Below the pieces are notes generated by a model. That model was given only the letters and a program-made list of their open reading frames with translations. It had not been told where the DNA came from and ran no database searches. Of a DNA stretch of 64,000 nt, positions 23,581-34,060 are shown one piece after another. The DNA is from Aspidiotus rigidus (lineage: Eukaryota > Arthropoda > Insecta > Hemiptera > Diaspididae): assembly GCA_035079385.1 (NCBI GenBank), contig JAVHKY010000026.1:372001-436000 (forward strand), given 5' to 3'. Every line of letters begins with the position of its first letter. The first letter of the stretch is position 1. Position numbers and translations under genes: made by a program.

Positions 23581-26340
23581 TTATTTTAAATTTCTTTCCC
23601 ACAACAGGAGTTGAGTTTCGAAATCTGTTCGAGTTATGGTTTGAATAGATCAGTTGTGAATTAGCATAATATTCGATTCCCGAAAATTATGTATTTTCGA
23701 ATGATATTATCATTCTTGTGGAAATATATTACCGATTAAGTGGTCATTGCGCGAGAAACTGGTAAAAAGTGGACATTGTCTTATTCTTCCTCGCTATCGT
23801 ACCACGCAACCTCAAGTTTTGTGAGAGTTTTTGCCTTTTGGTGGCTGCGAACAATACAATGTAAAATATTCTCGCTGATTCGAAGCCGTTGGCTGTTCGG
23901 CGATTGGATTTGGACGCAGTTCATGGCAAGAGGGTTAAGCGCATTCTTTCGCCTTTCACTCTCTCTCTCTCTCCCAGTTCATGCACACCGTGTGCGAGTA
24001 TAAACGTTCCGTTTTTCGAGGTTATACGGCACGTATACACTGTTTCAACGTGCGGTATTATTTCTACAGTGTATAATGTATAATTTACTATTATAACGAC
24101 GAACGATTTGGTCACGTTGCTGAAATTACAGATTTAACACGTGGACTTTTTCTACTTCGTGTAGTCGAGAGGGCGGTCACTCCTTATCGGCGATCGTATC
24201 GCCCATGTATCGTTATACAATTGCGGAGTAAATGACTCGTTATAAAAGCCCTTATAAGGATGTGAGTCATTCCTTATGCGAGTGCTCGAGTGCAGTTTTC
24301 GCGTGCTGTGTACGCATTTTTAATACGCATAAAATTGCGCGGAAATCAGATCATCGGTGGTCGGTGTGGCCGTGGGTAACGACGCGACCGGTCAGCACAT
24401 CCGATTTCTCATTTAACGAGAGCAAATATAATACGTATATTATTCGTCCTCTCGTCGTCTAGATTTAACGACCAGATGTTACGAGCCACATATATACGGG
24501 TCTAATTGTGTAGGGTAGTTGGGGCGATTTTAACGATTTGTATACATACTGATGCTGCTAGACGTACATCAGTAGTTGAAGTATTCGTTCATTAACAGTA
24601 TTGTGTAAGCGAATACGTTCCCTTTTTTTTTCCTCTCTAAAATGGGGAAAAAATCCCTGTAACAGCTATATACATACTACAGTTGAAGTATATGACGCTA
24701 TTTGGGGAAAAGCTTATTACTCGCAATTTTATTGCGCGGCGGAGCAATTATTTATTGACAAAGTGGTCATCTCAGTTGACGGCGTGCATGTGTGTAGGCG
24801 ACACTTGGTCCGAATTTTCGAGCCGACTAATCAAAGCGCGAGAAAGGCTGCTGCGTGCTGTTGTTGTTGTTGTTCTTGTACACGTATTTTCCTATTATCG
24901 CGGGTCGCTGATTGAAAATGACGAGACGAGGCGATGATCAGTTTCAGGAGTAGCGCAGCGGCACTGACGCTTCGCTTCTTCTCATTTTAACCTACTCGAT
25001 TGTATTTGGCTTCGATTATGTTCCCACGAATGAAGTTTGTTGGTATTGTTACTACGTGCAACCTCGAACGATGTCCGTTTTATTAATAACTTTTCAATTG
25101 GCCGTACCACGCAGCCTCAGAGGCTCGGTGAACAGTACACCTATACATACATATACATCATATTATAGTGTACGTACGATGCATAAATTCTTTATTAGTT
25201 CGGGTAATACGTATATAGACGACGTGCATATTGCTTCAATTTTTGACGAGATTAATACTCTACAGTTTGGCAGCGTCGATGGTGACGGCGACGGTAGTTA
25301 AGTCGATCTTATTTGCATTCTGTTACGACAAGAGAGATGAAATATCGACGGGCGACAGGTAGGACGAGCTCGAGTATGAAAGTGAGCAGAATTTTATGGC
25401 GTATTAGTTTCACGTATGTTGGAAGGTATTTAATTGCCTTTGGAGATCGTGTGAGAAAATTGAGACGATGATTGATTCGTTACACTCGAGTGAATGCGAG
25501 TGTATACACAGAATGCAGAATGCGACAAATATACACAATGATGTAGGTTGATTCTGTTGTGGGCAAGAACAATATAATATCGCAGGTAGCTGCGGACGAA
25601 CTGGATGCTGCTTCGTATTAGCATGGGAAAGATGATTCTTGTACTTGGACGTTACCACCGACCTATTTTTGAAATAGATCCACCTCGTAAGGCAGCAGCA
25701 TTAATTAAGGACTTTAAGACGATCTTCCTACATTGAAAACCGAAAATTATAGTGGTCGTTCCTACCTTATTACCGTTGTCGTCGCAATAAATTTGTAAGA
25801 TAGTTTATTATCAGGAAATAAAAGCTAGGTAGCATCCCACTTGTTGCATAAAAATTTGTGCTCAGATTTGAATGTTGATGAGTGCAAATAATTTTGTAAA
25901 AGATCGCTCTAATGTGATTTCTTTTTATGAGTTGAAGATAAAGATTTTGTTTCATGTGAATCTATGATGTCAAAACGCACGACCAGGGCTTGGTATATGT
26001 AACTTGAACATTGACAAACTAGCTTGGCAGAGAGAGTGCGGGGTGTACCTCCACCTCTTTTAGGGTAACATGTACTGATGATGTCTAGCTCATGATGTCA
26101 TCGAGATCGTCTCTATGTAGGTTGAGGTCAATTGGTATCGAGTTATACCTCTTCCCTTCTTTCGCGTCACCCCTGTATGTTTGGACTGACAAGTTTGCCC
26201 GATAGAGGCAGGCTTGGGTTCAAAGGTGAGCGCTCATGTGCACGGAAATTCTGGGATTGAGGATAGGGTTTGACAATGATATGAGACACGTCAATAAACC
26301 CTGGGTTAGTGCATTCTACATTGAATTTGACTGACTCTTA
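23581..26340. other. No gene recognised
   Basis: No gene, RNA gene or repeat is recognised. Frames of 60-100 codons occur on both strands without family motifs. A short GTT/TTG-repeat stretch is present near 24855. Confidence 0.45.
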
Positions 26341-26347
26341 AAACGAG

Positions 26348-26494
26348 ATCTGCCGTACAAAGTAGAATGGACGTATCTGCATACTCACAATCTGCAGAAA
26401 AGAGATCCTTCAAGGCTTCAACACCGAGAAAAATACCCTTTTTTGCTGATCGTCAATATGCAGATACGTCCATTCTATTTTGTATGGCAGAGAT
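26348..26494. repeat. Inverted repeat with ~36-bp arms (fold-back)
   Basis: The left arm (about 26348-26383) includes AGAATGGACGTATCTGCATA. The right arm (about 26456-26494) includes its complement TATGCAGATACGTCCATTCT. The arms match over about 36 bases with a few mismatches, separated by about 72 bp. The outer ends (ATCTGCC / GGCAGAGAT) could be terminal inverted repeats of a ~147-bp miniature element, but no target duplication is visible. A plus-strand frame across it is probably incidental. Confidence 0.7.
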
Positions 26495-26869
26495 ACTTGC
26501 AAGTCCTGTCCATAGAGAAGCCGAATTTCGATATTTTTATGTCGCATTTCTACAATCCTTTACCATCAGGATTGTTTTCAGGTGATCGAGCTCTCTTAAG
26601 CTTGAGAATTTCCGATCAATCTTCTACTGATTTCATCAGGTAGTAGGACTGATAACATTTTCTTTGTTCTATTTTTCGTCTTACGGGTCCGATCATCCGC
26701 TAGGAGCGTTACGATCGACAAATTTCTAGACAGGATCGGAGTAATGTCCCCATTTGAATTTTCATTGAGTCATTCCGAGAGAACGAAGCGATTTTGGAAA
26801 GAAAAATTGGGAGAATAGAGGCTGTACAAGGAAAGTCATCTTCACGCCTAAAAGTTGATCTAGGTAGAT

Positions 26870-27177
26870 TTGAGGAAATTTGCCGCCCGCTACCCACATC
26901 GCTTTTCAATTTCCCCGTTTTCGTTTAGTGCGATACAAGCGCTGTCCGACCTGACTGCCTCTCCAAAAGAACAACTAATTGATAGAATGATTCAATATAT
27001 CTTTCACATTCCTCAGTACAGAACACAGCAGTTTGCTTCTGCTCCACTGCTTCTTGCCCTGTCTCTCTTGAACCGTGTTGTTAAAGAAGACCGCACAATT
27101 GATATATTTTTTGACAGTAGAAAAATGTTAGGTAGCAAGGTGACGACAGTCCTCGTGAACTTGGAAACAAATTGATA
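26870..27177 (+). pseudogene. C-terminal remnant of a LINE ORF2
   Basis: An open frame without a 5' ATG (the first is near 26987) ends at a TGA at 27175-27177. Its core reads LIDRMIQYIFHIPQYRTQ, then APLLLALSLLNRV and IDIFFDS. The pattern LID..I.F.IP.YRT...N.PL......N resembles the extreme C-terminus of I/jockey-type non-LTR reverse transcriptases. No RT catalytic box is present. The placement immediately before a 3' UTR-like segment, a hairpin and (TAA)n supports a 5'-truncated LINE, but the protein match is weak by itself. Confidence 0.45.
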
Positions 27178-27610
27178 ATGCTTGCCCATACCTACCTTAT
27201 TTTTGTTCATTATTCATCTATCTTTTTTTTTTTTTTTTTTTTTTCTTATTATAAATCTTTTAGTCTGATCTTGTCCGCACCCCTATGATCAAATGGCCTC
27301 CATAATATATCTGTAATTATTATTATTATAATATCTATTTATTTATTAATTTTTTTTTCTATTCATTTATTTTTCTTTTTATTCATTCTTCGAAATGATT
27401 GGTTTGTGGAAGGGGTTGGGGGATTGGACATGGGACCAGGGTTGGGGTGGCTAATGGTGGACATATTATCATTACTGTTTTTTTTTTTAATTATTACCTA
27501 TTATTATTATTATCCGTATTTTTCTATTATTTTTATTTTTGTTTTCGTTTTTATTGTACTTTTTTTTTTTTTTTAAATATTTTGCTTGTGATTTTGTTTT
27601 TTTGTTTATA

Positions 27611-27650
27611 GTGCCCTCCTGTCATTGGCCAATCGGCTGTTGGAGGGCAC
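27611..27650 (+). other. Stem-loop preceding (TAA)n
   Basis: GTGCCCTCC (27611-27619) pairs perfectly with GGAGGGCAC (27642-27650). The loop contains the palindrome ATTGGCCAAT. Its position directly before the TAA tail suggests a reverse-transcriptase recognition hairpin. Confidence 0.6.
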
Positions 27651-27652
27651 TC

Positions 27653-27704
<52 letters not shown>
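27653..27704 (+). repeat. (TAA)n microsatellite, about 17 units
   Basis: Uninterrupted TAA repeats start two bases after the stem-loop and end at ATAACG. The best explanation is a LINE tail expanded as a microsatellite. Confidence 0.95.
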
Positions 27705-27705
<1 letters not shown>

Positions 27706-30700
27706 TAACGTCATACCATAAATCACTGTTACTCGTACCACGTTTTGCCAACACAAATATTTTCTCCTATTATAAGAATAACACAAGGAGCAGAGATCAT
27801 AATTTGGAGGCTCTCAGAATATGCTACAGATTTCTAGTAGGTGAAAAACTTCTTATTCCCAATTAGGAACGCAATTATCATTGCTCCCTATGTTATTAAG
27901 TATGAGAGAAAACGTTGGATACTTGACTAAGCACTCGGTAAGAGCAGTGTAAAGTTTTTGTCCATCAGATGAAGGAGCTGAGGTAGGCTACTTTGACTAC
28001 ATTGTGATCGCAGTTACCTGTGCCTATAACGCGTTGAGAATATCACACAAAGAAGAATGCTCAATAACTGATGGGAAAAAGGCACTAGTCATTTGATAGC
28101 ATTAGGTTACAGCCAGGAAGTACGTCCAATTGCCTAAACATGGTTCCTTCGTGTCATGCCGTTGTTTGACAACGCCCTGCCAGTCCATATTATGTATAGT
28201 CAAAGGTTGGGTAGTCTCACGCACAATGAATCACTGTGTGACGTCATCTTTGAATCGTTCTACACAATTCGCAAATCCGGAATCCTAGAATGCCCTAAAA
28301 ACCCATGGTGTTTTTTACCTTCCAAGTCAGATAACGTTTGTTGAAAGCAGCGGAGCTATGTTTCTATTTCCCTGAAGACTTCTGCTACCAAATAATGACT
28401 AGGACAGAGGTCTCGAACTTAGCATTTTTCAACAGTTGTACCGCAGTGTACGCAATTATACACCCGTTTTGTATGAAGTTGTCTCACTAAACGCCTACGA
28501 ATTCTCATTAATTATTTTACAATGTAATTAAATCAACGTGTGGCGTTGCACTCAACCTAGACAACGCCGCTTTTCCGGCGAACTTCACATAAGTTATGCG
28601 TAATATATATATATATATATATTTTTTTTTTGTAAAATCTAGCAATCAAATAATTTAAGGCTATCTACAATTCGACCCACGACATCTGGTCTCGCCCATC
28701 GTGCATAAAAAATATTACTGTTTCCTGCGCGCACCTAAATGTGTTAATTTTTCTTCGGCGACATAAATTATTTGATGTGCGCCCGTTGACCACCAGAAAA
28801 AATTAAGAAAAACGTCGCGTAGACAAAATGCAAAAGTTAATTCTGGAAGAACTCCATATTTACTGTACACGATCATCAATTCAATATTCTTGCTCATATT
28901 ACAATCATCTATCGGTCATTGACCACTAGATCGCGTTTTTTTCTTCTTCTTCTTCTCCGCGTATTTTCTTCTATGCGGCGGTGCCGACAGTGCTCTCTCC
29001 GACTGCCTTCTCATACTCGGCTTGTATACAAAAGCATTCATTCTAGACTCACTCATTTTACAATTAACTAATAAACAAATGCTACCCGTAATAATACTAG
29101 TAGTAGTAGTATTAATTAACGCATGTAGGAATTTTTTTCGTCTCCATATGGGTACTTTATACCCGACTACTGTATTACGAATTTACGAGTCGACAATAAA
29201 TATTAATAACTAGGTATAGTCAGTAAAATACTGGGCTCGTTTAGAAAATATTAACCTTATTAATTCGTATTATACGCGTTAATTTGGCCCGCGCACCAGA
29301 ACTAAACGCCTGGCACTCCTTAAAAGAGTTGACGCAATATTAAAAACTTTCGCAATAACGCGATCGACATACCCCAGCAGTATATAGCGTTTTTTGATAT
29401 AATTTTCGATAACGAACGTTGTATTTATCATTTTACGCCGACCATTTATCAACAGGAAACCGAGAAACTATTTTTCGACGAGGTGTTCCAAATTCTCGCC
29501 GGCCAGCGTACGTAATAAGGCAGAGAGAGAACGCTGCCACTCGACATTGTCCTCCGTCTCTCTCTCGCTCTCATTTTCCCTCTAATATACGCTGTTTCGT
29601 AATTCCGAACGCGCGTGCTCACGTAACGACGTACGAAAACCGCAAACTTTCGTTAGTGTTGTTTTTTTTTTTTCCTTTTTAATATCGAAAGAGAAAAAAA
29701 AAAAATAAAAGAACCTCATACTGTATCAATTAGTCTCGTTCGCGAAATAATGAACGCTGGTCCAGCAGCGTTTGTTTGATTATGACGTGCACAGAGTGGC
29801 AGATACGTTTTTCTTCTCTTTTTGGTAGCCAGCAAGATCGTAGACAATTTTTTTAATGCTCGGATTTTTCAACATCGTTATCAATTATTCTTATTTTACT
29901 TTCTATTTCCTCTGCGTACTGCTGTACTTCCTCCCCGCTTGCCCCGGTCTACGAGCACTTAATAATCACGCTCGTTCTCTTTCTCTCCTACGCTCGAGCC
30001 TTTTTATCATTTTCCGATTGTCACGACTTCCATCCACAGAAGGCAGAATCACGATTTTAAGTACCCGTGTGCATGCCTTTCTGGTTTGAAACAGGCGTGT
30101 GCCGGCCACTTCGTCGCCAACCCGTCAATAGTAATACGAACGCGTTCCTATTACGCCATTTTTCTCCTGTCTGGTTGCGCCGTGCTGCTGCAGAGCGTCG
30201 CTCGTTTTCCTCAACCGGTCTCGTATGCCGGTTTATCCTACAGGAGAATAGATTAAATACTCCGGCGAGTACTGTAATTATTTGTACGCGTTAATACTAA
30301 TCTTTAGCATTAATTTACCGGTTGCGCTCTATATCTGTACAGTGCAGTGTGGTGTAGTGCACGCGGACATTACAAATGTGTATATAAAAGCTGCACATAT
30401 ATACTGTAGTCGATTGTTAGCCAGCAATTGTACGTAAATCACCTTTACATTTTTTAACCGTATCACATCGTGCCGCGAATGAAACGAGATTATAACGATC
30501 GGCAGGACGGTATAATTTTTTAGAATAAAATCGAGCGCTCAAGGTGTTAGTTATATTTCCTGTTTTCCGTTATCTCTCTCCTTTCGAAATATGTCATTCG
30601 TTATTATGCAATTATCCTTGTACGGGGCTACAGACTCAATTTCTAACATATAAAGAATGTCATTTTTCCATCACGATAAGCAACAACGCCTTTCTTCTTG

Positions 30701-31479
30701 TAAGAGCGGAGCCAGCAGCGCATAATCAAGGTATGTCTCCGCGCTGTGTAAATTGTAATTACGGTTTTACGCGCACTTTTATTATCCGCGTTTTACTATC
30801 TGGAGTGATACAGAAAATAAATACTGTATTTTACTGTACGGGCGTAAGTTCTGCCCAAATTCTCACGTGTGTTTCGTCATCATCGTGTATTCGAGGAGAA
30901 ACCTGTCCAAGGTGATGCGAGTGCAGGAAATCTTTATAGCGTTAGCGCGAATTTTCCTATTATTATTCTGTTGGGTTCATTGAGGCGACCTATTATTAAT
31001 GCAGTGGCTGCTTGCGTATTTATATTGCTTCGCCGACGAGTGCACAACAACCCACTTGTTTACAATCTTTCGATCTTGGAGAACGGTACCGGGCAACGGC
31101 ACATAGAGCCCGCCGTTGGGTTACTCAGCAATATGATTGTATTTTGAGCGGTCGTAACTTGAAGCACTCGCGTACAGATGTTCTAAATTTGTCGTAAATG
31201 CTGGTAGTATGGTTTTGAGATTGACGATTGGACAACAGTATCTCGCATCTCCAGTTCGATTTCAGAATTGAAATTTGACGACGGAAATTCTCATATACTG
31301 CATCTCCCTTACCCTCTTGTCAAGACCGTCTTATGTTGGGCAGGAAGAATCTAGACTGAAACATCTGCTTGGATTTGATTGGACGTCACTCGTCGGCAAA
31401 AGACTTGCAAGTTTCGCGTGGACGAAATTTTTGTAGACTTTGAATGCACAATTTCAGGGGGTCTCAAAATCGAGGTCAA
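27705..31479. other. No gene recognised
   Basis: I see no convincing gene in this 3.8 kb. An (AT)n run sits at about 28603-28621, followed by a T-run. CpG-containing pyrimidine-rich DNA with short frames occupies 28.9-31.2 kb. Some frames of 75-123 codons occur but show no domains and overlap each other in different phases. Confidence 0.45.
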
Positions 31480-32330
31480 AATGGAGTCGAAAGTTGATAT
31501 TAGATCTCAATATCGACAGGAAAGCGAGGTCGATATTGCTGCACTGGTGAAGACGAATAAATTATCTTAATCGTACTCGTAATTAAGATTCTCAAGGGTA
31601 CTTGTTGTGTAATCATGACATTCTATCTGCGAGTACTAAAGTCACCAAATACGCAGAAAGCTTTGACATCGACTAGGTCAACTTAAAGTCGACCCGCCTA
31701 CACCACTACAACCCTACAAATCGACTTGCAATCGACAGAAAAAAAGTGAGAAGTCGACTGAAAATCGACTCCACAGCGAAGTCGATTTCAGGTCCACAGC
31801 GAAGTCGATTTCAGGTCGATAGAAAAATTAGAAGTCGAGTCAAATCGATCAAGATCGAAGTCAATTTAAAGCTACGAATCGTTTTGAAATTGATAGGTCG
31901 ATAGAAAAATTGGGGAAAGTGGACTTGAAATCGACACCAGATCGAAGTGAACTTGGGTTCGACTTGAAGTCGACCAGCGAGAGCAGTCGATTTCAGGTAG
32001 ATGGAGAAATTGCGAGAAGTTGACTCATAATCGATTCCAGATCGAAGTCAACTAAGAATCGATTCCAGATCGAAGTCAACTAAGAATCGATTCGGAGTCG
32101 ACCAGCGTATGTTTGATGCAACAGAGTGCTCGATGTCAGGTCGATAGAAAAAATTGGGTGGAGTCGACTCAAAATTGGCTTCACATCGAAGGCTTACTAG
32201 ACGTTGATTTAAAATTACTAACTGACTAATTAAAATCGAAGCTACAGAGCAGCTGATCTCGAATCGATAGATGAAGTAGGAAATGGAATTCAGATCAAAG
32301 TCGATTTGAAGCCACAAATCAACGGGAAAT
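31480..32330. repeat. Degenerate TCGA-rich satellite, block 1
   Basis: Irregular repeats are built from GTCGACT, AAATCGA, CAGATCGAAGTC and AGGTCGATAGAAAAATTGG. The AGGTCGATAGAAAAATT anchor recurs near 31735, 31815, 31894, 31998 and 32139 (spacing about 80-140 bp). A direct 30-bp-class duplication (CAGATCGAAGTCAACTAAGA) sits at about 32037-32090. TCGA tetranucleotides are strikingly frequent. Frames on both strands are period-driven. The same satellite resumes at 33660. Confidence 0.85.
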
Positions 32331-32412
32331 ACATAAGTGCACGCCGCATAAAATTATATTGACCGCCAGTTCTTCTCCCGTCATGGAAAAAAACTGACAC
32401 CACGTTGAAACC

Positions 32413-32574
32413 ATGACGAACGCCATAAATGCACGCCACGACTGGCACACGACCCGTATTTCAAGAGAAGATAATTTTGCTGCATTTATTGTGAGGAACT
32501 CCAGCCAGGATGGGCTTGACAGTAGAGACCGCCTCCCCATAATGAACCTCAAACTCCCTATGAGTGAGGTATGA
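32413..32574 (+). CDS. Small upstream ORF, 53 codons, unknown
   Basis: This frame begins with ATG at 32413 and ends at TGA 32572-32574. The stop overlaps the start of the next ORF by four bases (ATGA at 32571-32574). It is hydrophilic with no recognised motif. The overlap may be chance; otherwise it resembles coupled ORFs of retroelements, or two halves of one frame separated by a frameshift. Confidence 0.25.
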   Translation: MTNAINARHDWHTTRISREDNFAAFIVRNSSQDGLDSRDRLPIMNLKLPMSEV

Positions 32575-32987
32575 CTGTTGATGGAGGTGTTTTCCCAGTT
32601 GTTCCACCCCAGAGGAGTCAGTCGAGTCAGTTGGTTAATGCATTGGATTTCGAGCATTGTCGTGAGATCTTCACTGGTTGGTCAAATACAGAGGTTCGTC
32701 GTCAAAATAAGATCATTCGGCAGCAGTATGATGCCAAGGGGATGCGCGGTAGTTATATGGATCAGTGCAATAGCCGCGAGCGTTTCATTATTGACTTGTA
32801 TTTAAGAGTTCGCCGTTTCGACAATATTCGCAATTCTGATCCTTCCCGTGGTTTGCCAATTCCACTCTTCCATTTCGCAGGCCCTTTTTGGCAATCAAGG
32901 TTCTTGATGGAGCCTAATCTTCAGGCCCATTTGGAGCTTCCTTTCGATCTTCAGGAAGCTTTTCACGCTGCACATGTCAAGTGGTAG
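32571..32987 (+). CDS. Unrecognised 138-codon ORF
   Basis: The frame has a true ATG start (32571) and a TAG stop. The protein is balanced in composition, rich in Arg, Phe and Asp, with no signal peptide, membrane segment or low-complexity stretch. Its middle part includes GWSNTEVRRQNKIIRQQYDA and RERFIIDLYLRVRRFDN, suggesting an alpha-helical globular domain. Its end reads LPIPLFHFAGPFWQ and LELPFDLQEAFHAAHVKW. I do not recognise the family. Third codon positions look protein-like compared with neighbouring chance ORFs. It lies about 190 bp upstream of an A17 tract, inside satellite DNA, so it could be the C-terminal part of a retroelement or retrogene protein. Confidence 0.4.
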   Translation: MTVDGGVFPVVPPQRSQSSQLVNALDFEHCREIFTGWSNTEVRRQNKIIRQQYDAKGMRGSYMDQCNSRERFIIDLYLRVRRFDNIRNSDPSRGLPIPLFHFAGPFWQSRFLMEPNLQAHLELPFDLQEAFHAAHVKW

Positions 32988-33364
32988 GCGGATGTTAATT
33001 TCGACTCTTCTCGGCGTTCGTTATTCATTATGAAGGCAGGTACCATGTAGTCTTGAACTCAGATTTATTCAAGAAGCGGTTGGGCTTAGCCATTGTAAAT
33101 TATTTGAAAACTTATAAATTTGTTAACTGCATTAATATGTATCAATATTGTAATGTCTTTATGAAATATATGGTGATGGTAAAAAAAAAAAAAAAAACTC
33201 TACTTGGAATGCTGCCTTGAGGCTTGTGCTGACTTGTCAGTAACCAAAGCATTCCATTGTCTTCTTTCCTGTTTCTTCTTCCTATATCAGGTTTACTTAC
33301 TTGATATATTATAGTTGAATGAATTAAATGTGGATCGCACATTGTTCTGCATGTTCCCAAGTGC

Positions 33365-33600
33365 GCACTATATGGAAATGTGTGCACTACTTACATGGTG
33401 GTGTATTTGTCCTCTTCAATGGATTTCGAGTGTTTTGACTTTGTGCGCACAACTTGTATCAAGATGTGTGCACTACTTACTTGGTGTATTCGTCGGTTTC
33501 ATAGGATTTCCAGTGTTTTGGATCTTGAGTGCACAACTTATATGAGGATGTGTGCTCTACTTACTTCGTTTTTATCCGTGTAATACATTTCTTAGGTGTG
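33365..33600 (+). repeat. Tandem ~85-bp repeat, about 2.5-3 units
   Basis: The words ATGTGTGCACTACTTAC, a GG(T/A)TTCGAGTGTTTTG-like block and TGCGCACAACTT recur at about 85-bp spacing (near 33377, 33460, 33548). The units resemble reverse-oriented pieces carrying the TAAGTAGTGCAC motif shared with families A and F. A 67-codon frame across it simply repeats with the units. Confidence 0.7.
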
Positions 33601-33659
33601 TCAATTTTGTTTCCTTGGCATGTTATCGATAGGCGGGCAATTTCGTTTTTTGAGGCGTG

Positions 33660-34060
33660 CGATTAAATGTATGCCCAAATCAACTTGAAATCGACGGAAC
33701 AGAGCAGTCGATTTTAGATCGATGGAAAAAGTAGGAGAAGTCGACTCGAGGTCGACTCCAGATTGAGATCGATTTAAAGTCACGAATTCACTTGAAATTG
33801 ATAGGTTGATAGAAAATTAGGTAAAGTCGACTCGAAATCAACCACGCCACGAGTCTTAGTCGACTCGAGGTCGATTTAAGGTCGACCACCATATATTTGA
33901 CGCAACAGAGTGATCGATTTCAGGTCGATAGAAAAATTGAGAGAAGTCAACTCCAGATCGACGTCGATTTGAGGTCAATTCCAAGTCCATCAGTTTATAT
34001 TACCGGAGAACTATGAATCGAGTCGAAATTGATTCAACAGAGCAGTCGAGAGGGTCGAAT
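33660..34060. repeat. Degenerate TCGA-rich satellite, block 2
   Basis: This is the same satellite as 31.48-32.33 kb. AGATCGATGGAAAAA, GAAGTCGACTCG, TCGACTCCAGAT, TTGACGCAACAGAGTGATCGATTTC and AGGTCGATAGAAAAATTG occur in the same order. The phrase TTTGA(T/C)GCAACAGAGTG is shared with block 1 near 32110, indicating one array that was split or duplicated. Confidence 0.85.

Larger units (their letters stand above)
26870..27704 (+). mobile_element. 5'-truncated LINE 3' end with hairpin and (TAA)n tail
   Basis: The order is ORF2-like C-terminus, T-rich/ATT-rich 3' UTR-like DNA (27178-27610), a stem-loop (27611-27650), then about 17 TAA repeats (27653-27704). A terminal stem-loop followed by a short trinucleotide tail is characteristic of LINEs that use a 3'-end recognition hairpin, and (TAA)n tails are known for I-clade elements. 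Clade assignment is inference. I could not find a target duplication. Confidence 0.5.
32331..33197 (+). other. Poly(A)-ended segment interrupting the TCGA satellite
   Basis: About 0.87 kb of non-satellite sequence ends in A17 (33181-33197). It contains a 53-codon frame overlapping a 138-codon frame, then ~190 bp of non-coding DNA before the A-tract. No canonical AATAAA is seen just upstream of the tail. The layout would fit a retroposed transcript or the 3' end of an unknown retroelement. I cannot identify target duplications, so this is a hypothesis. Confidence 0.4.

Noticed and set aside
33380..33583. 67-codon Cys-rich frame
   Set aside because: It simply reads through three copies of an ~85-bp tandem repeat. 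The cysteines recur with the period.
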